Of a DNA stretch of 34,237 nt, positions 9,032 to 18,000 are shown one piece after another. The translations under genes were made by a program, and so were the position numbers. Numbering within the stretch: the stretch's first letter is position 1; every line of letters begins with the position of its first letter. The stretch spans positions 1-34,237 of the forward strand of contig RPFO01000172.1 of the NCBI GenBank assembly GCA_009746045.1, read 5' to 3'. This stretch comes from Mesostigma viride. Lineage: Eukaryota > Streptophyta > Mesostigmatophyceae > Mesostigmatales > Mesostigmataceae. Below the pieces are notes generated by a model, which ran no database searches, had not been told where the DNA came from, and worked only from the letters and a program-made list of their open reading frames with translations.

Positions 9032-9760
9032 TTAAACAATCGCCATCCGCTCCTCCTCCTTCACGCTGATGATGATCTCCGTCTCATCCGAGTTGCGCCG
9101 ACACCTCCGCACTTCGAGTGTCTTCTCGTGTTTTTTCCGGATGCTCGGCGGGATGGTCGGCCCGTCGGACACGAGCCGGTCTAGATCGAGTCGCAACACC
9201 TGCAGAAAGTCGAACGGGTTCATGCGGTGCTTCCTGTGTTTCGTCAACTCGGCGTCCACGGTGTGGTAGAACGCCGCGAATTTGTGGACCATTTGTTTGT
9301 GTTGCTCGGATTTTTGAGAGAAATGCAAAAAGTTTTGTATTCCGGAAAGGGCGCTCACGAGCATGCTCGCGGCCCCCACGCACATATCCATGTTCACGTT
9401 GGGAAACTTTCTCCCGCTGAACGCGAGCGTGCCCGCAGTCGCCGACAATACGATCGTGGGAATGCCCAACAGATTGTAAAAGAACATGGCGCGGGTCGAC
9501 GCCATCTCGTGCATCTGGCGATACGCGACGGCCTTCTGGCCCCACGCGAACACCAGGCGCTCGATTTTCGAGGTCCACAGGCGCTCCGGGTCGGAAGTCC
9601 CCCCGCTCCCTTTGTCACTCGAATCGTACGTGCTATCTCGGACGACGCACTCTTCCTCCTCTCGGTCCTCTGACTTGTACAGCCCGGGGGGAGGGCTGCT
9701 ATCGAGTCGGCCCGGGACGTGGACCCTTAACGGTTTCTCCGGTTCGATTTCGGACGCCAT
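9032..9760 (-). CDS. SLATT-domain two-TM membrane protein
   Basis: This protein has the architecture and sequence pattern of the SLATT domain, a two-helix membrane effector module first defined beside bacterial nucleotide-signalling systems and also present in fungi. A polar, acidic N-terminal region (about 75 residues) is followed by a long amphipathic helix (ERLVFAWGQKAVAYRQMHEM). TM1 is FFYNLLGIPTIVLSATAGTL and TM2 is MCVGAASMLVSALSGIQNFL. A cytosolic helix then contains KSEQHKQMVHKFAAFYHTVD, the conserved part after TM2. The length is 242 aa and the frame is intact. Its role in a virus is not known; it might form pores or alter host membranes. It lies 14 bp downstream of the cobalamin adenosyltransferase gene. 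Confidence 0.72.
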   Translation of the reverse strand: MASEIEPEKPLRVHVPGRLDSSPPPGLYKSEDREEEECVVRDSTYDSSDKGSGGTSDPERLWTSKIERLVFAWGQKAVAYRQMHEMASTRAMFFYNLLGIPTIVLSATAGTLAFSGRKFPNVNMDMCVGAASMLVSALSGIQNFLHFSQKSEQHKQMVHKFAAFYHTVDAELTKHRKHRMNPFDFLQVLRLDLDRLVSDGPTIPPSIRKKHEKTLEVRRCRRNSDETEIIISVKEEERMAIV

Positions 9761-9774
9761 TTCGCCCCTTCAGA

Positions 9775-10352
9775 CTATGGTTTGAAAATAACTTCGTTCG
9801 CCTGCCCCTTTTTGTAACGCACTTCCGACGCGTCGGCCTCCATCCTCGCGCACACGAACAGCAGGTCGGACATGCGGTTCATGAACGACAGGACGTGCGC
9901 GTCGACGCGTCCCTCGTGCGTCGAGGCGAGGAACGCCACGGATCGTTCGGCGCGGCGGCACACGGAGCGGGCCAGGTGCAAGCACGAGTTCGCCTCCCCG
10001 TCCCCGCCCGGGAGCACGAAGTTCCGTAACGGCGACAGGTCTTCGTCCATCATGTCGATCCACGACTCGAGCGTCCTCACGCACTGTCCTTCCGGATCGA
10101 AACGGTTCCGGTGCGGTTGGCCGTCGGATGGAGTCGACAGGCAGATCCGACGTCCAGGAGCCGTTTCTGTAGGAACGGCAGGATCTCTTGCTTGATCCGC
10201 TGATTCCTACAAAACACCCTGGCCAATCCGATGGCCGAGTTCAGTTCGTCCACATCGCCGACAGCCTCCACGTACGAGTCGAACTTGTCGACGACGTCGC
10301 CCGTGAAGAGTCGGGTCTTCCCCAGATCGCCGTGTCGGGTGTAGATCGGCAT
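9775..10352 (-). CDS. Cob(I)alamin adenosyltransferase, PduO/MMAB type (frameshifted)
   Basis: PduO-family ATP:cob(I)alamin adenosyltransferase, the enzyme that converts cob(I)alamin plus ATP to adenosylcobalamin. The family motifs appear in order: the N-terminal ATP-binding YTRHGDLGKTRLFTG (residues about 4-18), VEAVGDVDELNSAIGLAR (about 30-47), LRNFVLPGG followed by LHLARSVCRRAERSV (about 117-145), and MNRMSDLLFVCAR near the end. The corrected length of about 192 aa is normal. The second half sits in another frame; the join lies about 10100-10120 and fits one missing base, after which VRTLESWIDMM resumes as expected. The start at 10352 is chosen because MPIYTRHGD matches the family N-terminus. 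It is divergent from the primase. The product would supply the cofactor for the reductase at 23451. Confidence 0.88.
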
Positions 10353-10409
10353 TGGGAGGGTATATATTCGCCTCGCGAGAAGAAAAAGTCCTCTCTCTGG
10401 ACGACGACC
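10353..10409. promoter_or_regulatory. Divergent TATA-like promoter
   Basis: This 57-bp gap lies between the starts of the adenosyltransferase (minus) and the primase (plus). It contains tatatattcg at 10361-10370, the only strongly AT-rich patch in the gap. A shared promoter is inferred. Confidence 0.5.
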
Positions 10410-11837
10410 ATGGGTCCGTGGAGAGGCACCGCGGCCACGAACTGGCTCAAGGAGAGGGATTGTTTCGTCCAGCCGGGAGAGAAGTACACCCATCTGCTGC
10501 TAGACGGGTTCGAGGGCGGGCGGGCGGTGGTCGACCACGAGGACCTGCCCGCGTTCTACAAACTCATCGCCAGCGACGCGAAGGCGGGCCGACCCAACTT
10601 CATCGTCGAGCAGAAATCGTTCCCCCTGTTCCCCTTCTTCCTCGACCTGGACTGCGAGGACGACGTCGACCTGACGGACGAGATCCTCGACAAGTGGATC
10701 CCCTTGATCCACGCGGCCGTCAAGGAGACCGTGACGGAGCGCGAGGACACGGACTTCATGATGGTGATCTGCAGCGCGCCCACGAAGAGGAAACCGGACG
10801 GGAAAATCAAGACGGGGTTCCACTTGCACTGGCCCGGCGTCCCGATCAACAAGGCGAGGGCGCTGCAACTCAGGGGGTACATCCTATGCAAACTCCACGA
10901 GGCGTTCGGAGACAGGACGGGGAACTCGTGGAACGCCGTCGTGGACCCTTCGGTCATGATGGACAACGGCCTGCGCATGCTGTTCTCGTTCAAATGCGTC
11001 CGCTGCACCGTGTGCCCCGAGAAACTGCGCAAGCTAGAGAAAGAGATCGAGGGCGGGTGCAAAGGGGGCTCGTCGACGGGGGCGTGTCCCTGCGTGTTCT
11101 GCGACGGCAAACGCAAGATACGGAGGGAGTGCGGGTGTACCTACGGCAAGATCCACGAGAAGCGACCTTACACGTACTTGCGCGAGCTCGACGGGGACGG
11201 CAACGTCGCGGAGGAGAGCGGAGAGCGCACTGCGTTGGAGCAATTGTTCCTGACGTCCGTCCGCACGTACGACGAGGTCATCAAGGAACCCGTGGAACTC
11301 GTGCCCCCGCCGTACTACGACGCCAAGCTCGTCGAGCTTCCGGGTGCGCGGAAAGGACGGGACCGCGTACCCCAGGTCCGCACGTCCCACGCGTCGCCTC
11401 ACAACGGCAACGCGCTGCCGCGAGACGGACGGCTGTACGCGGCCGTCAAGGAGGCGCTCCGCGGGATCCCCATCAGCAACGTGTTCAAGGAGGGCGAAGG
11501 GCAGTCGAGCGTCTACTGGGTCTGGAGTCGCTCGCACGTCTGCAAAAACGTGGACCGCGCCCACGCCAACAACAACGTGTGGTTCGAGATCACTCGCAAC
11601 GGCGTGTTCCAACGCTGTTTCGACGACGAATGTCGCGGGTTCCGGTCGGAGCCGAGTCCGATCCCGTACGAGGTGTCGGTGCGCCTGTTCTCGACTACAA
11701 CGCCGGAGTCCGGAGCCAAAAGGGAGTCAGCCATGACGACGGCCGCGCTGCGACTGGCGTACTTGGTATCGTACGACCCCACGAAGGCGGCGACAGGGAA
11801 AAGAGCGAGAAGCCGGAAGGGCGCGAGGGACGAGTGA
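10410..11837 (+). CDS. Archaeo-eukaryotic (AEP) primase with UL52-like zinc region
   Basis: A DNA primase of the archaeo-eukaryotic superfamily, as in the N-terminal half of NCLDV D5 proteins and herpesvirus UL52. The catalytic DxD is seen in FPFFLDLDCEDDVD (about residues 74-87). A second motif is KTGFHLHWPGVPINKARALQ, and a third is VDPSVMMDNGLRMLFSFKC. A Cys-rich insert follows (CVRCTVC, later CPCVFCDGKRKIRRECGC). Near the C-terminus CKNVDRAHANNNVWFE and CFDDEC form the conserved zinc-binding region. It is 475 aa, intact, and has no D5 helicase domain, so it is a stand-alone primase. The ATG at 10410 is the first after the TATA-like promoter. The 3' end overlaps the convergent gene at 11695 by 143 bp. 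Confidence 0.85.
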   Translation: MGPWRGTAATNWLKERDCFVQPGEKYTHLLLDGFEGGRAVVDHEDLPAFYKLIASDAKAGRPNFIVEQKSFPLFPFFLDLDCEDDVDLTDEILDKWIPLIHAAVKETVTEREDTDFMMVICSAPTKRKPDGKIKTGFHLHWPGVPINKARALQLRGYILCKLHEAFGDRTGNSWNAVVDPSVMMDNGLRMLFSFKCVRCTVCPEKLRKLEKEIEGGCKGGSSTGACPCVFCDGKRKIRRECGCTYGKIHEKRPYTYLRELDGDGNVAEESGERTALEQLFLTSVRTYDEVIKEPVELVPPPYYDAKLVELPGARKGRDRVPQVRTSHASPHNGNALPRDGRLYAAVKEALRGIPISNVFKEGEGQSSVYWVWSRSHVCKNVDRAHANNNVWFEITRNGVFQRCFDDECRGFRSEPSPIPYEVSVRLFSTTTPESGAKRESAMTTAALRLAYLVSYDPTKAATGKRARSRKGARDE

Positions 11838-12510
11838 GGAAGCCCCGGTCTTCAACGTCCCCCGACTTGTTCTCCAACAGGATAGGAACGCCCCCCGCCA
11901 CGTAGGACATGTGAGACGGGGCTCCGCGGGGAAGGAACAGCATGTTGTGACTCTCCATGCCCCTGTGATCCGCGTTGCTTTCCAAGAACGACAGGCACTT
12001 AATAAACGTATGAATGTAATAACTTCCCACACTCGGAAAGTTCATGTCCGCCAACTGCCTCGCGTACTCCATCCTGTCCAAGAACGGGCGATGCAATAAT
12101 GAGTGACGCGCGAACGCGAGACAGTCGTGCACGTAGAACACGGAACGGCCCAGAGGGTCCCTTCCGAGCACTCCGGCCGCGACGGTGCCCTTGAACAGTT
12201 TGGTCTTGAAAGGCGGCATCCGTACGATCGACACGTTCCGATCCCCGTGCACGATCGCGCAGACCGTACGACCGCCGCGAACGCGGACCAACGCCAGGAG
12301 ACAGTACTCGCCCTTCCGCAATTCCGTCACGACGTAGTCGTCGTTCCCGAGCTCGGCCACGAGGTCTTTGGTCTTGTTCACCACCTTGATAAAGGGGCGA
12401 GGGAGGTCGTGGTAGCGACACACGCCCTCGACGGAACGCAAGACGTCGCGGGTCTCGCGGGGAGACGCATCGCGCGGCAGGACGAGAGGGACGGGGAGAA
12501 ACGCGGCCAT
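11695..12510 (-). CDS. Divergent nucleotidyltransferase-like protein, possible inactive capping-enzyme relative
   Basis: The middle of this 271-aa product resembles the covalent nucleotidyltransferase superfamily (mRNA capping enzymes, DNA ligases). It has VCAIVHGDRN, LFKGTVAAGVLGRD, VFYVHDCLAF (motif III-like) and FLDRMEYARQL. The region where motif I (KxDG) should lie reads TELRKGEYCLLAL. If the glycines are aligned, the catalytic Lys is missing, so the protein may be a pseudoenzyme or very divergent. The N-terminus has many Arg and Val residues and a motif KVVNKTKDLVAEL. The last 48 or so codons overlap the primase 3' end and read poorly, so a frameshift near 11837 is possible and the true stop is uncertain. 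The start ATG at 12510 is clear. Confidence 0.45.
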   Translation of the reverse strand: MAAFLPVPLVLPRDASPRETRDVLRSVEGVCRYHDLPRPFIKVVNKTKDLVAELGNDDYVVTELRKGEYCLLALVRVRGGRTVCAIVHGDRNVSIVRMPPFKTKLFKGTVAAGVLGRDPLGRSVFYVHDCLAFARHSLLHRPFLDRMEYARQLADMNFPSVGSYYIHTFIKCLSFLESNADHRGMESHNMLFLPRGAPSHMSYVAGGVPILLENKSGDVEDRGFLTRPSRPSGFSLFSLSPPSWGRTIPSTPVAARPSSWLTPFWLRTPAL

Positions 12511-12612
12511 ACTAGCACCGTGCGCTTTTTTTCGGTCCCCGTTACGCGCGCGTTCTCGGGAGAAAATTTGTTTGGGGGCGGAAAGGAGGACGAATCGGGA
12601 CGAGCGGAGGTC

Positions 12613-13161
12613 ATGGAGTTGTTGGAGCGTTCGCTCGTGCGTTTCTTCGGGGACGCGCGGCACTTTGACGTGCTGTTCGGGATCTGCGGACACAAGGAGT
12701 CGGAGCCGAAGAACGAGCTCGTCTCCCTGCGCGTGTTGGAGTGGCTCGTGACGAACTACGCGAGGATCCACAACGTCGAGTACCTGACCCCGGTCGAGAA
12801 CGCCCCCTTCAACCTGTACATGTCCTACCGCGAACATCTGGACTTTTACTCGAAGAAGATGTTCGACCCTTTCGCGCGTCGGAAGAAGATCCCCCTCGCC
12901 CACGGCGACCGCGTCGTGCAGACGACCCCGGGACAGATGAACTTCTTCCGATGGGCGATCACGAACGGGGTCGTGGACTACGCCGTGCGCAACATCGCGG
13001 AGATTCGCGGGGAGCTGCCCAAGTGCCACCACAACAACGGGCGCGCCATCCGCGTGACGGTGGTCAAGCGGACGAGGAAGCGGTGCCGCGCGGCCGACCT
13101 CGGGTCGATCGTGCGTCCCAAGGTCATTACCCGCAGACGGTTCCTGATCCGGTTCAAATAG
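12613..13161 (+). CDS. Conserved uncharacterised giant-virus protein (FDPF-Arg-Arg motif)
   Basis: This matches, from memory, a widespread NCLDV family of unknown function. The recognisable parts are SLRVLEWLVTNYARIHNVEY, NLYMSYREHLDFYSKKMFDP followed by FARRKKIPL, and VVQTTPGQMNFFRWAITNG. The pattern of Ser-Lys-Lys-x-Phe-Asp-Pro-Phe plus an Arg pair, and the TT.GQ.NFF.WAI block, are what I recall as conserved. It is 182 aa with a basic C-terminal tail and an intact frame. The ATG at 12613 is chosen because the conserved region follows it (MELLERSLVRFFG). A longer upstream frame exists but overlaps the opposite-strand gene. Confidence 0.65.
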   Translation: MELLERSLVRFFGDARHFDVLFGICGHKESEPKNELVSLRVLEWLVTNYARIHNVEYLTPVENAPFNLYMSYREHLDFYSKKMFDPFARRKKIPLAHGDRVVQTTPGQMNFFRWAITNGVVDYAVRNIAEIRGELPKCHHNNGRAIRVTVVKRTRKRCRAADLGSIVRPKVITRRRFLIRFK

Positions 13162-13193
13162 TTTTCGAAGGGAGATCGTAGGGTAAGTGGGCC

Positions 13194-13688
13194 ATGTCTC
13201 TGCTGGTCTCGAAGGCGTACGACTGGCTGGTCACGCGCCCTTTGCGGGAGCTGTTCATGAAGGGGCCGACTGTCGGCGCGTTCGGGTTCTGGATGAGCAT
13301 GAAGGAGAGCGACATCTGCGCGGCCATGACGAGGACGACGTCGGACATCTGGGACAACAACCCCGGCCATTGTCGCGACGTCATCGACAGCCGATTCGAG
13401 AGCGTGCACGTCGTCGTGCGGACGTTCATGACGTGGTTCGCTCTGCTCATGATCGCGAACGCGGTCGTGCGCCAAGCCGTCCGCATCCCGTCTCGTGTGT
13501 TGCGGTCAGTTACCTGTCGCCCGCGGTCTCCTCGCGTCGTGGTGATCGACGTCGACGCCGTTCGATCGCGAGCGTTGCCGCCAGGCGGACTTGACGCCCA
13601 AGAGGGCGAGGGAGCCGGTCGCGGGCGCCAGAAGCATCTTGAGAAGGTCGGGGATCTGGCCTCCGACGAGCACGGACACGTAGGCTAG
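13194..13688 (+). CDS. Small conserved membrane-associated protein
   Basis: The N-terminal 105 or so residues resemble a small family seen in algal giant viruses: MSLLVSKAYDWLVTRPLREL, then GPTVGAFGFWMSMKESDICA, then a hydrophobic segment TFMTWFALLMIANAVV. The remainder, after about 13500, is Arg/Gly/Glu-rich and overlaps the 3' part of the opposite-strand membrane gene. It may be out-of-frame readthrough after an undetected indel, so the true end could lie nearer 13500. The function is unknown. The start is 32 bp downstream of the preceding gene on the same strand. Confidence 0.55.
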   Translation: MSLLVSKAYDWLVTRPLRELFMKGPTVGAFGFWMSMKESDICAAMTRTTSDIWDNNPGHCRDVIDSRFESVHVVVRTFMTWFALLMIANAVVRQAVRIPSRVLRSVTCRPRSPRVVVIDVDAVRSRALPPGGLDAQEGEGAGRGRQKHLEKVGDLASDEHGHVG

Positions 13689-13739
13689 ACTGAAGTAGAG
13701 TCCGACGAGGACGAGAAGCACCGCCAGGAAGAAACTCAT
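13506..13739 (-). CDS. Small two-TM membrane protein
   Basis: A 77-aa product. The N-terminal hydrophobic segment is FFLAVLLVLVGLYFSLAYVS and a second is LLKMLLAPATGSLALLGV. A basic and polar tail overlaps the 3' end of the forward gene at 13194. The hydrophobic half is convincing; the tail (about 25 residues) less so, and the real stop may differ if there is an indel. The family is not recognised. Confidence 0.5.
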   Translation of the reverse strand: MSFFLAVLLVLVGLYFSLAYVSVLVGGQIPDLLKMLLAPATGSLALLGVKSAWRQRSRSNGVDVDHHDARRPRATGN

Positions 13740-13763
13740 CGTGTCATAAAACGATTTGGGATA

Positions 13764-14021
13764 TTAACTCGGACCCGCTGCGGTCACGGCGGTAGCGGCT
13801 GGGGTCGCTTCCGCGGACTTCGGAGGAGGACCAGAACGCCCAAGGAGGGGGTGGCGAGATCGTCCGCGTCGGAAAATTCCGCGGATGAACGATCGGAAAC
13901 TCGCGGCTTCGTGGCTCGCGGTGCGCGTCTTGCGTGCATGGGCGGCGCACGTGACCCGCCCGGCCCTCGCCGTGTTCTTGCATCGACCGCCGTGCGCGGC
14001 CGTCTTGCTCTTGCATCTCAT
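13764..14021 (-). CDS. Small protein with N-terminal Cys/His zinc-type motif
   Basis: An 85-aa basic protein whose first 28 residues form the Cys/His motif RCKSKTAAHGGRCKNTARAG then VTCAAH: C-x8..10-G-x-x-C, about ten residues, C-x-x-H. The remainder is Arg-, Ser- and Ala-rich with no fold I can see. The same motif occurs at the N-terminus of the SprT-like protein, at the C-terminus of the 3379 product and in the 32598 product. Zinc and nucleic-acid binding are inferred. The upstream region holds a short direct-repeat cluster. Confidence 0.55.
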   Translation of the reverse strand: MRCKSKTAAHGGRCKNTARAGRVTCAAHARKTRTASHEAASFRSFIRGIFRRGRSRHPLLGRSGPPPKSAEATPAATAVTAAGPS

Positions 14022-14062
14022 GGCGACGGTATGGTATTGCCGTAGAAATAATTCCGGTCGAT

Positions 14063-14103
14063 CGTGTCGGTTCGTGTCGGCGTCGTGTCGTGTCGGTTTG
14101 TGT
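14063..14103 (+). repeat. Direct repeats of CGTGTCGG in a divergent promoter
   Basis: Three full copies of cgtgtcgg and one or two partial copies (cgtgtcg, tttgtgtt) lie within about 40 bp. They sit between the divergent genes starting at 14021 (minus) and 14174 (plus). A TATA-like aaaggataaatagagtg follows at about 14110-14127. A regulatory role is inferred from position. Confidence 0.5.
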
Positions 14104-14173
14104 TAGAGGAAAAGGATAAATAGAGTGCGGCTGGAACGAAAACTTGCTTTTCGTGCAAGACCGTGAAGTATCC

Positions 14174-15019
14174 ATGGCATCCGTCGTCAGGTACCTGACG
14201 CCAGCCGACGGATCGGGGGACGACCCTCGTTTCGCGGGTAAGATCCGTATGACGGACGACGGCAGAATATCGGTATACGACGCGATGACTACTATCGGAG
14301 ATTCGTGCGCGAAAAAGACTTGGGCGAGGCTCAAGGAGACTCATGAGGAAGTGGTGGCGCTTTGCCACCTCTGGAAATTCCCCGGGGCCCGGCAGCGAGA
14401 CACCCCGGTGACCGACCGCCAGGGCTTGACTCGCATCCTAATGCTGCTGCCTGGCAAGGTCGCGGCCAGGTTCCGCGAGCAGATGTCCGTCCTCTTGGAG
14501 CGGTACCTGAACGCCGACCGGACACTCGCCGAGGACATCCTCCGTCGGGCGGGTGCCAACGAGGGCGCGCTGGCCAATCTGGAGGAGCATCCGCGCATCC
14601 AGAGTTCATGGGCGACGAAGGAGTTGAACGCGGCCATCAAGGCCTATGTCGACGCTCACGAAGGGATGGGGAACATGTACATTCCTGTGCACAACACGAA
14701 CAACCTGACCGTGACGGGCAAGACGGCCGCCGAGTTGCGCGCTCTCTACGCCGCGACCGGTTCGTCGCGCGACACGAACAGCAAGGTCCAATCAGCCGCC
14801 ATGTACTTCTTGCAGGTGAGCGAGGCGGACCAGATCAAGCGGACGGACGCCAACCCTGTCGTGGTGGCCAATAGGAGTAGGGAGCTCTTCGAGCCCATCT
14901 TTAGGGAGCGGGGGTTGCACGATTTTCAGACGGATAGGGCTTGCATCCGAGAGAACGCGAAAGTGATGCGTCTCAATCAGAAAGCGACTAGGGAAGCCGC
15001 GATCGCTGGCCCGCGTTGA
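14174..15019 (+). CDS. BRO/KilA-N-type DNA-binding protein
   Basis: This belongs to the BRO/KilA-like proteins common in large DNA viruses. The N-terminal domain (residues about 15-120) shows RFAGKIRMTDDGRISVYDAM, then KFPGARQRDTPVTDRQGLTR, then ILMLLPGKVAARFREQM, and RYLNADRTLAEDIL. These blocks resemble a giant-virus variant that I recall in protist genomes too. The C-terminal half is helical and charged and of unknown function. It is 281 aa and intact. ATG 14174 is preceded by the AT-rich element at 14110-14127. It lies just upstream of the fibre genes on the same strand. A role in transcription or replication control is usual for the family but not shown here. Confidence 0.7.
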   Translation: MASVVRYLTPADGSGDDPRFAGKIRMTDDGRISVYDAMTTIGDSCAKKTWARLKETHEEVVALCHLWKFPGARQRDTPVTDRQGLTRILMLLPGKVAARFREQMSVLLERYLNADRTLAEDILRRAGANEGALANLEEHPRIQSSWATKELNAAIKAYVDAHEGMGNMYIPVHNTNNLTVTGKTAAELRALYAATGSSRDTNSKVQSAAMYFLQVSEADQIKRTDANPVVVANRSRELFEPIFRERGLHDFQTDRACIRENAKVMRLNQKATREAAIAGPR

Positions 15020-15071
15020 TTCGTTATCCTAATAAAACAATTTTCTCCACGTGTAACTAGAATATCCCAGC
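15020..15071 (+). promoter_or_regulatory. Short spacer with AATAAA-like signal
   Basis: The gap between the BRO-like gene and the first fibre gene holds ctaataaaac near 15028-15038. This could act as a polyadenylation-type signal for the upstream transcript. The remainder (ctagaatatcccagc) precedes the fibre ATG. This is inference from sequence alone. Confidence 0.3.
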
Positions 15072-18000
15072 ATGACCACTAACAATCCCACATCGCTCGC
15101 CATCATGGGCACGGGGCGGCTGAAGAAGTTGTTCACGGAGGAAATCCAGTCCGACCCAGCCGTCGAGGCGTCCGCCGTCACGATCCTGTCGAGCGGGAAG
15201 ATCAATCTCGTCCCGAACGTGTTCAATGGCAATTCGGTCGACGCCGCCGTCCCACCCTCGACCGGCGACAACACGGTCACGATCCACGGTGACATGCGCG
15301 TCCTCGGGTCGCTTTCCGCGGTCGGCGGCAATGCCGCGGTCGGGGACTACACGAAGAACACAAACACGACCGAATCGAACAACACCATCGTGAAGTCCAC
15401 AAAAAACCATCTCCTGCTCGAGGCGTCCGAGGCCGCCAAGGACGTCATCGTGCAGGACTCGCGGTTCGTCGCCCATCGTCAGGTGACCGCTGCCCCCACC
15501 GCCGCCGCGCCGACTCCCGACAATATCATCGTGCGCGTCGAGAATGGCCTAACCAACGAAGAGTTCGCGATGGGTGTCGCGTACGGCAGCAACTTCTCTA
15601 CTACCGGGAAGACCCCGTGGCGCGGTATCATCGATTCGGCCGACGTCGATCTCGAGATCATATCGGACAAGCAGATGCGCGTGTCCGCGGATCGAGACCC
15701 GGGCGGCGAGGTGCGCGTGGGGGCCGGGTCCGCCATCACGCTGGCCCCGAAGATCACCGCCCCGGGGCTGGACCCTCTGAACAAGGTCGTCGTGCAATCC
15801 GAAGCCCTCGAGGTCTCGGGCATCACGTCCACGGAGACGCGCGGCAATCACCAATACTCGGCGAACGCGGTCACGATCGTGGGACGGAAGGGTATCGGCA
15901 ACACCGCACCGACGGGCGGAAACCTGTGGATCACGGGTGACACGACCGTGAGCGACAGCAGCGTCGCCATCGAGCAGGTGAAGTTCGTCGACTCGAGTGT
16001 GTCGACGACCAATCCGACTCTCGCCCTGTCCGCCGCCACGAGCGTGTCCGTCGAGAGGGACCTCGTCCTCAAGAGCACGGACGGGGACGGCGGCAAGATC
16101 TCAACGACGAGCGGGGATCTGTACCTGAACCCCGCGAGCGGGATCGTCAAGGTGAACGGAAACGTCCAGGTGGACGGCACTCTGACGAGCGTCAACACCA
16201 CAGTGTCCAACTCGGTCATCATGGACAAGGTGCTGAGCCTCGCGAACACGCCCAACACCACGGTCGCTGCGTGGACTTTCGACAATGACTCGGAGACAAA
16301 CGCGTCCGGTTTGACCCTCACACTCACCGGCGGCACCGGCACCGTCGTGCGAAACGGGGGTCTGGTCGCCGCTGCCGTGGCCAACTCTGGCGGAAACGTG
16401 AGCAGCGGGTCTTTCCCGAAAAGCACGTCTTCCTTTGAGGTGACGTTCAATGTCGCGTTCACCGGCGTCCCGGTTAATTCGTCGCCGTCGAGACGGCTGG
16501 TCTCGTACGGCGCAATTGGCGTCAACTGGAAGTCGGACGGTCAGATCGAACTTCTCGAAGGCACTACGGTGATCGCTACATCGTCATCGAGCACGCCCCC
16601 GCTCGTGATGTCCGCGTCCACCAACAAGAAGTACAAGGTCACTCTCCGCCGTACGTATCGCACCCCGGTCTCTCTGTCTACCATTGAGGTGTTCGTGGAC
16701 GGCGTCCTCCATCTCACTTCTACGGGCACCAACGTGGCCAACACGAACCTCGGCACCGGGAACGTCGCGTTCTTCCTGGGCAGCTCCGGTACCGCGTACG
16801 CCACCACGCTGACGTTCGACGACGTGCGCATCGAGTCCGTGACCACGCCGACGAACGATCTCGCCGACGGTGCCGGGATCGTCGTGGAGGGCGACGGTCA
16901 GATCAACGCTAAGGTCGCCGACCGGTCGATCACCTGGAAGAAAAACGGGGGACAGGAGTTGGGCGACAACAGCGGGTCGTATTGGCACATCAAGGGCGGC
17001 CAGCTCATGTTCTCGCGTCTGATCGACGTCACGAAGCGGAAGGCGCCCGGCACCAACGTGCTCCTCAGCAGCCTGCCCACGAAGAGCACCACCACCCCTC
17101 TGACCGAGCCGCACCTTTGGTCAATGACCACACGCGCGGGCGCTGGACCCTACACGACGGCCGCCTCGACCGGTACGGTGGCGCTCACGTACGCCTCCAC
17201 GCCCGCGGGAATCCCGAATCATGATGGCGGATACTTCCAAACCGCGTACGGGACGACTTATACCGTATCTAATTACAGCGCCAATAGCATCTCGAGGGGT
17301 ACCTTCACTGGTACTCCTGGCACCCGGGTCATCGCGACCGGACTCGTGAAACCCACCACCTCGTTAGCGCTGGCTGTCGGCGGACCGGCCACCATCCCCC
17401 CGGCGAACACCCAGTTTACGGCGGGGACTGTTCCGTGGGATTCTACAAACGCACTTCCTAACATGGTCGAGCTTTTGACCTTCGGTCAGACGAACAGTGC
17501 TTACGTGAGCGTGTGGGTGTGGCGTTCCGGAAAAATCCTGATGTTCACGAACACCGCGTACATCGAGACCACGGGGATCGTGGTCGGAGCCAGCGAGTTC
17601 GTGCTCGGAGTCCACTTGACCGCGTCAGGACCGGTTCTGTTTATCAACGGGGTTCAACCGGCGATGACGAACAATGGATGGCGCACTCTGCTTAACGTTG
17701 CGACCACCGCCCCCGTGGTCGCATTGAGTACCACGGCCACGGACCGAGGAATTTATCTGGGCGCACGGCGTGCTTTTCCCGGTGGCAGCAGCACCCCATT
17801 CAACGTGGGCTTCAAGAACTGGCGCGTCGTGGATACGAGCGTGCCCAGCAACATGTCGGACGAACAGATCGGGAACTTGCAGCTGTACCGGTACGCCGAC
17901 GAGTACGATTCGGAGCCGCTCATGGTGACGTACGGCTTCCGCATCGGCGACGACGAGACATTACAGATTGTGAAGACGCAAGGATCGGCGACCACCAGCA

